Below are positions 58,932 through 64,000 of a stretch of 64,000 nucleotides of DNA, piece after piece. The DNA comes from Amylibacter sp. IMCC11727 (GTDB lineage Bacteria; Pseudomonadota; Alphaproteobacteria; Rhodobacterales; Rhodobacteraceae). The position numbers were made by a program, and so were the translations under genes. Each line of letters starts with the position of its first letter. Within the stretch, counting starts at the first letter, position 1. The notes under the pieces are model-generated. The model was not told where the DNA came from and ran no database searches. It was given only the letters and a program-made list of their open reading frames with translations. Location: NCBI RefSeq assembly GCF_029854195.1, contig NZ_CP122960.1:874001-938000 (forward strand), in the 5' to 3' direction.

Positions 58932-59381
58932 TCACGGAAAATTGCGAATATTATCAAGAAAGTGGTGCAGGATCGTGCCTGCAGCAGGAAGAAGGGGAAG
59001 TGTGCGGATTTGATCTGGTGTCAAAAATGCAAAGCCTGCTCCTTCGCCAAGGCGGATTTCTGCGGGGTCTGTTATGCGTTTTGCCGTGTAGGCGTAAAGC
59101 TGCGTTCCACGGTAAGATTGGGCGCGGGCAACGGGGACAAGCGTTGCAGGATCAAGGGTAAGAGAGGTTTCTTCGACAAATTCGCGCAAGGCGGCGGTTT
59201 TGATATCTTCGTCCCCTTCCACATGACCGCCGAAAAAGGACCAAAGGCCAGGGCCGATTGTGCGTTCATTTATGTCACGCAGTTGCAGCAGGATGCGGTC
59301 GTTTTGGTCGCGCAAGATAACGCCTGCGGCCCGTACAGAGCTGGGGTTCCAATCGGTGAGGGTTGGAAAAGTTTCGGTCAT
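58932..59381 (-). CDS. Nudix hydrolase
   Basis: 149 residues. Nudix box GHVEGDEDIKTAALREFVEE near 50 followed by TSL (Ser where Gly is usual). Hydrolyses nucleoside diphosphate-linked compounds; substrate unknown. Its start overlaps the moaB stop (ATGA). Last gene of a minus-strand operon. Confidence 0.88.
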   Translation of the reverse strand: MTETFPTLTDWNPSSVRAAGVILRDQNDRILLQLRDINERTIGPGLWSFFGGHVEGDEDIKTAALREFVEETSLTLDPATLVPVARAQSYRGTQLYAYTAKRITDPAEIRLGEGAGFAFLTPDQIRTLPLLPAAGTILHHFLDNIRNFP

Positions 59382-59908
59382 TTGCGGCGTTGGTGTTCAT
59401 CAAGGCGGGGCATGATTTCTACAAAATTGCAGGGCATGTGGCGGTAATCGAGCTGATATCGCAGAATTTGATCCCAACCGTCTTTGCAGGCCCCGGGGGA
59501 GCCTGGCAGGGCGAAAAGGTACGTGCCATCGGCAACGCCAGCGCAAGCGCGGGACTGGATGGCAGAGGTGCCGATTTTATCCGCAGAGATCATGGTGAAA
59601 TAGGTTGAAAACGCGTCGATTTCTTTTTCATACACATCGCGGTGGGCTTCGACGGTGATGTCGCGTCCTGTTAGACCTGTGCCGCCTGTGGAGATCACTG
59701 CGTCCACATTCGGATCAGCACACCATGCGCGCAGTTGGGCGGCGATTTGATCCCGTTCATCTGGCAGGATTTTGCGATCCGCAAGGATGTGATTGTCGCC
59801 CGTTATGCGATCCACAAGTGTTTGTCCTGACTTATCGTCAGAGAGCTGACGTGTGTCCGAAACCGTAAGAACGGCGATGCGGATGGGAATGAATTGTCGG
59901 TCGGTCAT
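59378..59908 (-). CDS. moaB: Molybdenum cofactor biosynthesis protein B
   Basis: 176 residues. MoaB/MogA fold: IAVLTVSDTRQLSDDKSGQT near 10, VDAVISTGGTGLTGRDIT near 70, and DGTYLFALPGSPGACKDGWD near 130. Adenylates molybdopterin before molybdate insertion. Directly follows the phosphoesterase gene with no gap. Confidence 0.93.
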   Translation of the reverse strand: MTDRQFIPIRIAVLTVSDTRQLSDDKSGQTLVDRITGDNHILADRKILPDERDQIAAQLRAWCADPNVDAVISTGGTGLTGRDITVEAHRDVYEKEIDAFSTYFTMISADKIGTSAIQSRACAGVADGTYLFALPGSPGACKDGWDQILRYQLDYRHMPCNFVEIMPRLDEHQRRK

Positions 59909-60502
59909 TTATACCTCGAACCAGTTGGCGTTGGGGCCAAGGTTTTGCACATGTGTGTCTTCGATCTTGCCCGTTTGGCCCCATGCTTCGTGGATGTGGC
60001 CACACAACAAAAGTTTCGGTTTGAGCCGTTCTGTGGCTGCACGTACCGCGGTGGAACCGACGCTGATGCCGCCAGAGGTGGTATCGGCGATGCCTTTTGG
60101 GGGCGAGTGACTAATGAGGACGTCTACTTGGTGGCAGTTTTCAAGCATTTCTGTGGCCTCTGACTCAGACAGATCGCAGGACCAATCGCCAAAGGGGGTC
60201 ACGGGGACGCCGTAGCCGATGCCGAAGAATGTGAGGCTGCCAATGGCGTGGGATTGGCCGTGCAAAATGGTGATGTTTTTGGGCGCGGCTGCGGTCAGTT
60301 CATCAATGGTTTCGTGATTGCCGGGAACAGCCAACACGGGGCAGGGGATGTCGGCCAAAGGCGCAACGGAGGCGGCGAGGTCTTTGTGATAGTTACAAAA
60401 ATCGCCTGCGATGATCACAAGGTCCGCTTCGGCGCTGGCTTTGACCAACTGTGTCGTGGCTGCCATGTCGCTGTGTAGATCGGAGAATGCGAGTATTTTC
60501 AT
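59909..60502 (-). CDS. Calcineurin-like metallophosphoesterase
   Basis: 197 residues. Motifs in order: MKILAFSDLHSD at the start, IIAGDFCNYHKD near 42, VPGNHET near 70, VLISHSPPKG near 122, LLCGHIHEAWGQ near 165. Bimetal phosphodiesterase or protein phosphatase-like, substrate unknown. ATG at 60502 overlaps the uracil-DNA glycosylase stop by 4 bp. Confidence 0.88.
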   Translation of the reverse strand: MKILAFSDLHSDMAATTQLVKASAEADLVIIAGDFCNYHKDLAASVAPLADIPCPVLAVPGNHETIDELTAAAPKNITILHGQSHAIGSLTFFGIGYGVPVTPFGDWSCDLSESEATEMLENCHQVDVLISHSPPKGIADTTSGGISVGSTAVRAATERLKPKLLLCGHIHEAWGQTGKIEDTHVQNLGPNANWFEV

Positions 60503-61287
60503 GTCTTTAATCGTGTCTTGAGCGAAAGCAGGTCCGCCCAGCAATCGCGTTTCTTCAGGGGATCGCGCAGCACGCCTGCAGGGTGGAACATGGGCAGGAC
60601 GGGTTTGCCAAAAGCTTCGGTCCAGTGGCCGCGAATGCGCGTGATACCCGTTTTGCCAAGGATCGCTTTGCAGGCAATGTTGCCCATGGGCACAAGGATG
60701 TCAGGGTTCGCAATGGCGATGTGGCGTTCCAAGAACGGCATCATCATTGTGATTTCTTCGTCACTGGGATCGCGGTTTTGCGGCGGGCGCCAAGGCATGA
60801 CGTTGGTGATATAAAGTGCAGAATCGCCTGTGCCATTTCGATCCATGTCGATGGCGGCGAACATTTTGTCGAGCAGTTGGCCCGCACGTCCCACAAAGGG
60901 TTTGCCGATCTGATCTTCGTCGCGTCCCGGCGCTTCGCCGATCACCATGATACGCGCGGCTGGGTTGCCATCTGAAAACACCAGATTGCGCGCGCCTTTT
61001 TTCAAGGCGCAGTGTTCGAAAGTGGCAATGGTGTTGCGCAGGGTTTCAAGGTCATCACAGCGGGCCGCAAGGATACGCGCGATATCTTCGCCAGCTTCTT
61101 GGACCTGCGGAATGACAGGCATCACATCAATAGGTTTGATGTTGCTGTTGGGTCCCGTCTTTGGAATTGGGCCTTTGGCGGGTTGTACTGCCTGTTCATA
61201 GCGGTTCACAGGCGTATCGCCAATCGCCTCGTCCGCGCCGAGTTCGATGTGCCAATCAAGGGCGGTAAGGGCGGAAAAGGAATCCAT
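60499..61287 (-). CDS. Uracil-DNA glycosylase, family 4-like, lacking most Fe-S cysteines
   Basis: 262 residues. Catalytic region GEAPGRDEDQIGKPFVGRAG near 120, NVMPWRPPQNRDPSDEEI near 162, and HPAGVLR near 242. Family 4 enzymes hold a 4Fe-4S cluster with four Cys; here only the Cys of FEHCALKK aligns, and the sites in NVMPW and TMMMPFL are Trp and Met. It therefore probably has no cluster. A ~90-residue N-terminal extension is poorly conserved. First gene of the operon with MPE, moaB and Nudix. Confidence 0.87.
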   Translation of the reverse strand: MDSFSALTALDWHIELGADEAIGDTPVNRYEQAVQPAKGPIPKTGPNSNIKPIDVMPVIPQVQEAGEDIARILAARCDDLETLRNTIATFEHCALKKGARNLVFSDGNPAARIMVIGEAPGRDEDQIGKPFVGRAGQLLDKMFAAIDMDRNGTGDSALYITNVMPWRPPQNRDPSDEEITMMMPFLERHIAIANPDILVPMGNIACKAILGKTGITRIRGHWTEAFGKPVLPMFHPAGVLRDPLKKRDCWADLLSLKTRLKT

Positions 61288-61455
61288 GGAACTTGGATAG
61301 CAGGAAAGAAATCAGAGGCAAAGACAGCGCGCGGGATTTCTGCGGATGATCTGCGGAAATTCTGCACGGGCGAGAGGGTAGGGGTGTGTGATGTTTCCCA
61401 CTGATTTGTGACGCAGGCTGTGGTAGAATGTTCAGAGTTTTTTAAAGGAGAGATC

Positions 61456-62031
61456 ATGTCATATCGCATTGTAACCAGCACCGTTTGCGCATTTGCGTTG
61501 AGTATGGGGGCCGCCAAGGCGGATGAGATTTTAGATAATTTGAAAGAAGCGATTGCCGCCTATGAAGAGGGCGAAATCCAAGAAACGATGGAAATCGTGG
61601 AATACACGCGCACGCTGTTAAGTCAGAAACGATCTGGAACCTTGGAGGAAGTGTTGCCTGATGCTTTGGCTGGGTGGACCCGTGAAGACAGCGATGGATC
61701 GGACAATGCAGCGGCCATGGCAATGATGGGCGGAGGTACGTTGGTGCAAGCGCGGTATCGCAAAGAAGATGGCACTAAGCTTGATCTGCAAATCATGGCG
61801 GAATCCCCGATGATTGCGATGATGGCGGCGCAGTTGGGCAACCCTGCGGTGCTGGCGCAGATGGGTAAAGTGAAACGGATCAAACGCCAAAAGGTGCTTT
61901 TGAACAAAGACGGTGGTTTGCAAGCCATGGTCGACAATCGTTTTTTCGTCCAAATGGAAGGCAATGCAACGCATGAAGATATGCTGGCCTATTTCGAAGC
62001 GATGGATATCAAAGGCATGAAAGAGTTTTGA
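61456..62031 (+). CDS. Secreted protein of unknown function
   Basis: 191 residues. Signal peptide ending GAAKADE near 22, then a mainly helical protein with MMGGGTLVQARYRKEDGTKLD near 90, no Cys, no catalytic motif. AAAGGAGAG before the ATG is a strong ribosome site. Likely periplasmic. Not recognised; it could belong to a conserved alphaproteobacterial family. Confidence 0.7.
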   Translation: MSYRIVTSTVCAFALSMGAAKADEILDNLKEAIAAYEEGEIQETMEIVEYTRTLLSQKRSGTLEEVLPDALAGWTREDSDGSDNAAAMAMMGGGTLVQARYRKEDGTKLDLQIMAESPMIAMMAAQLGNPAVLAQMGKVKRIKRQKVLLNKDGGLQAMVDNRFFVQMEGNATHEDMLAYFEAMDIKGMKEF

Positions 62032-62043
62032 GCCGATCCATTT

Positions 62044-62082
62044 GGGGGCTGATGCAGGGTTGTTTCACGCCTGCACGCCCCC
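62044..62082. terminator. Hairpin between the secreted-protein gene and pyrB
   Basis: GGGGGC/GCCCCC outer stem and TGCAGG/CCTGCA inner stem with a small internal loop. No T-run. It can be a terminator of the upstream gene or a leader structure of pyrB. Confidence 0.5.
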
Positions 62083-62116
62083 TATAAGCACGCGAAGTCA
62101 GCGAAGAGGTTAGGCC

Positions 62117-63073
62117 ATGACGTTCACCGCCAAGCACCTTTTGGGGATAGAAAACCTGTCCCGCGATGACATTGTTTCCATTCTTGATCTGGCTGAACAG
62201 TATGTGGCGTTGAACCGCCAACCCCATAAGCGCACGGATGCTTTGGTGGGGATGACGCAGATCAACATGTTCTTTGAGAATTCAACACGCACGCAGGCAT
62301 CCTTTGAGATTGCGGGCAAGCGGCTTGGGGCGGATGTGATGAACATGGCGATGGGGGCCAGTTCCATCAAAAAGGGGGAGACGCTGATTGATACAGCGTT
62401 GACGCTGAACGCGATGAACCCTGATTTGCTGGTGGTGCGTCACCCGAATTCTGGCGCGGTAGAATTGCTGAGCGAGAAGGTAAATTGCGCGGTGTTGAAC
62501 GGGGGCGATGGGCGGCACGAACACCCCACACAGGCCTTGCTGGATGCGCTGACCATTCGCCGAGCCAAAGGGCGGTTGCACCGTCTGAGCGTGGCGATTT
62601 GTGGGGATATTGCGCACAGCCGTGTGGCACGGAGCAATATTTTCTTACTGAACAAAATGGAGAGCCGCATTCGTTTGATTGCGCCCAAGACGTTGTTGCC
62701 AAGCGGGATCGACCAGTTTGGCGTCGAAGTTTTTGATGACATGGCCGAAGGGTTAGAAGGTGTGGATGTGGTGATGATGCTGCGTCTGCAACGGGAACGG
62801 ATGGATGGGGCATTTATCCCGTCGCCACGGGAATATTACCATCGTTGGGGGCTAACGGCTGAAAAGCTGTCTTATGCGAAAGACGATGCGATTGTGATGC
62901 ACCCTGGCCCGATGAATCGTGGTGTAGAGATCGACGGCGAAATTGCGGATGATCTGAGCCGTTCGGTTATTCAGGAGCAGGTGGAGATGGGTGTTGCAGT
63001 GCGTATGGCCGCGATGGAATTGTTGGTGCGCGGGCGGCGAAAGGCGGCGAATGAGCAAGGGGTGATGGTATGA
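62117..63073 (+). CDS. pyrB: Aspartate carbamoyltransferase catalytic subunit
   Basis: 318 residues. Condenses carbamoyl phosphate and aspartate, the first committed pyrimidine step. Motifs: FFENSTRTQASFEIAGKRLG near 52 (carbamoyl-phosphate loop), HPTQALLDALTIRR near 134, VMHPGPMNRGVEID near 262. Followed within overlap (ATGATG) by a small secreted-protein gene and then a PyrC homologue. A non-catalytic PyrC often assembles with this class of ATCase. Confidence 0.95.
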   Translation: MTFTAKHLLGIENLSRDDIVSILDLAEQYVALNRQPHKRTDALVGMTQINMFFENSTRTQASFEIAGKRLGADVMNMAMGASSIKKGETLIDTALTLNAMNPDLLVVRHPNSGAVELLSEKVNCAVLNGGDGRHEHPTQALLDALTIRRAKGRLHRLSVAICGDIAHSRVARSNIFLLNKMESRIRLIAPKTLLPSGIDQFGVEVFDDMAEGLEGVDVVMMLRLQRERMDGAFIPSPREYYHRWGLTAEKLSYAKDDAIVMHPGPMNRGVEIDGEIADDLSRSVIQEQVEMGVAVRMAAMELLVRGRRKAANEQGVMV

Positions 63074-63465
63074 TGCGGGCGTTAACGCTGTGTTTTGCTG
63101 TTGTGTTTGGCGGCGTTGGGCCTGTTTTTGCGGGATCGTATGACGATCAGTATTGCACGGTTATTTCGGATGCGGATCGTCACAATTCCAAGGGCGCGCG
63201 CCTGACAACTGTGGCGCAGGTCATTCAAAATGAGCGGGCGAATTTTCATAATAATCGCCACCGCGACGACGGTGATGAAACCGATTTTACATTCCAGTCC
63301 AAATCAGCGCGTGCGCAAATGGCAGGCATGTTTCGTGCCAATTCAGTAGGGCCGTTTTTGTCAGAACAAATTGTGTCTGGTTATGGTAACGTGAGCGTTT
63401 GTGTTTGGGCCTCTGGTGTTGATTTCCCTGCGCTAGTGATCGAAGTTTGGAGGCTTGGCCGATGA
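63073..63465 (+). CDS. Small secreted protein of unknown function between pyrB and pyrC
   Basis: 130 residues (or 131 from an ATG one codon upstream). Signal peptide ending VFAGS near 20, then a polar protein with two Cys (QYCTVIS and VSVCVWA), possibly a disulfide. Overlaps pyrB and the next gene by 1-4 bp on each side. An exported protein inside a cytosolic pyrimidine operon is odd. No family recognised. Confidence 0.7.
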   Translation: MRALTLCFAVVFGGVGPVFAGSYDDQYCTVISDADRHNSKGARLTTVAQVIQNERANFHNNRHRDDGDETDFTFQSKSARAQMAGMFRANSVGPFLSEQIVSGYGNVSVCVWASGVDFPALVIEVWRLGR

Positions 63466-64000
63466 CCGTTTTGCTGACGAATGCCCGATTGATTGATCCT
63501 GAAAATGGCGAGCGCTTTGGAAGCGTTCTAATTGAAGACGGGCAGATTGCGCGGGTTTTCAGTGACGTGGATGCGCTGCCTAAGGCGGCTGAGGTGATCG
63601 ATTGCGCCGGTAAGTGCCTTGCCCCTGGGATCATTGATATTGGCGTTAAGGTTTGCGAGCCTGGCGAGCGGCATAAAGAGAGTTTTCGCACGGCTGGTGA
63701 CGCCGCAGCGGCGGGGGGTGTCACGACGATGGTTGTGCGGCCCGATACGGAGCCTGCGGTTGATAGCCCTGAAACGTTGCAATTTGCAGCGCGGCGAGCG
63801 GCGGATGTCTGCAAGGTGAAGGTGTTGCCGATGGCGGCGCTAACAAAGGACCGTGCAGGCCAAGAAATGGCCGAAATCGGGTTTCTGATGGATGCGGGGG
63901 CTGTGGCCTTTACCGATTGTGATTTTGTGAACCGCAACAACAAGATTTTTGGCCGATGCCTGAGCTATGCGCAGATGATGGGCGCCGTGGTGATTGGCCA
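63462..64000 (+). CDS. pyrC: Dihydroorotase-like PyrC, metal ligands missing; 5' part
   Basis: About 180 residues before the right edge of the window. Amidohydrolase start TNARLIDPENGERFGSVLIE, then CLAPGIIDIGVKVCEPGERH near 48, where active dihydroorotases have D-x-H-x-H. The HxH is replaced by GVK, so the metal site is absent. AAAAGGVTTMVVRPDTEPA near 85 is family-typical. It thus resembles the non-catalytic PyrC that scaffolds some bacterial ATCases; a true dihydroorotase should exist elsewhere. ATG overlaps the previous stop (ATGA). Confidence 0.85.
   Translation, partial: MTVLLTNARLIDPENGERFGSVLIEDGQIARVFSDVDALPKAAEVIDCAGKCLAPGIIDIGVKVCEPGERHKESFRTAGDAAAAGGVTTMVVRPDTEPAVDSPETLQFAARRAADVCKVKVLPMAALTKDRAGQEMAEIGFLMDAGAVAFTDCDFVNRNNKIFGRCLSYAQMMGAVVIG

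Noticed and set aside
1..64000. CRISPR array, prophage or restriction-modification system
   Set aside because: No regularly spaced direct repeats, cas genes, phage structural genes, or methyltransferase/endonuclease pairs were seen in the window.

Overview
The window looks like chromosomal DNA of a marine alphaproteobacterium of the Rhodobacteraceae (Roseobacter group). The support is gene content and order: a glpX / small membrane protein / recJ operon, nth overlapping a PfkB sugar kinase gene, a long beta-oxidation operon headed by MerR regulators and a DmdC-type acyl-CoA dehydrogenase, and pyrB followed by a PyrC homologue without metal ligands. The family assignment is inferred from protein resemblance alone; no 16S or other marker is present. 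Genes are tightly packed, with many 1-8 bp start/stop overlaps (ATGA, TGATG).

Layout. 1-6 kb: end of a VOC protein, glycerol kinase, then divergently an M24 (ectoine hydrolase-like) / M20 (ArgE-like) pair and a convergent gamma-glutamyltransferase. 6.5-10.8 kb: a compact chaperone-usher pilus operon of the spore-coat-protein-U (Csu, archaic) type, whose chaperone is only one domain long. 10.9-19.7 kb: tRNA-Glu, recJ, glpX, a BASS transporter, an MgtC protein coupled to a GntR regulator, a secreted esterase, Cu/Zn superoxide dismutase, an OmpA lipoprotein and an AraC-methyltransferase fusion. 20.0-26.6 kb: the most accessory-looking stretch. It holds a TadG-like gene cut off by an intact IS3-family element, a TetR-like tail on the other side of the element, hydrolases and several small orphan genes.

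26.8-30.8 kb: nth, a PfkB kinase, a DMT exporter and an orphan polytopic membrane protein. 30.8-39.6 kb: an eight-gene minus-strand fatty-acid oxidation operon (two MerR regulators, two acyl-CoA dehydrogenases, GST, thiolase, cupin, FadJ-type multifunctional enzyme), with a pair of candidate MerR operators and three 21-nt palindromes. 39.7-46.7 kb: two hotdog thioesterases, MATE exporters, VOC, ArsC, PyrD, DUF952 and GNAT genes. 46.8-53.8 kb: a dehalogenase-like hydrolase divergent from a LysR regulator, thrS, and a DMT / RluE / hydrolase / nitroreductase run. 53.8-58.9 kb: an RND efflux pair with an unusual adaptor. 58.9-64 kb: a Nudix / MoaB / phosphoesterase / uracil-DNA glycosylase operon, a secreted unknown, then pyrB, a secreted unknown and a PyrC homologue running off the right edge.

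No CRISPR array, prophage or complete defence system was seen. The main points for follow-up are the single-domain pilus chaperone, the IS3 junction with non-matching flanks, the tandem-repeat tail on the RND adaptor, loss of metal or Fe-S ligands in the SodC, UDG and PyrC homologues, and several strong palindromes in regulatory positions.
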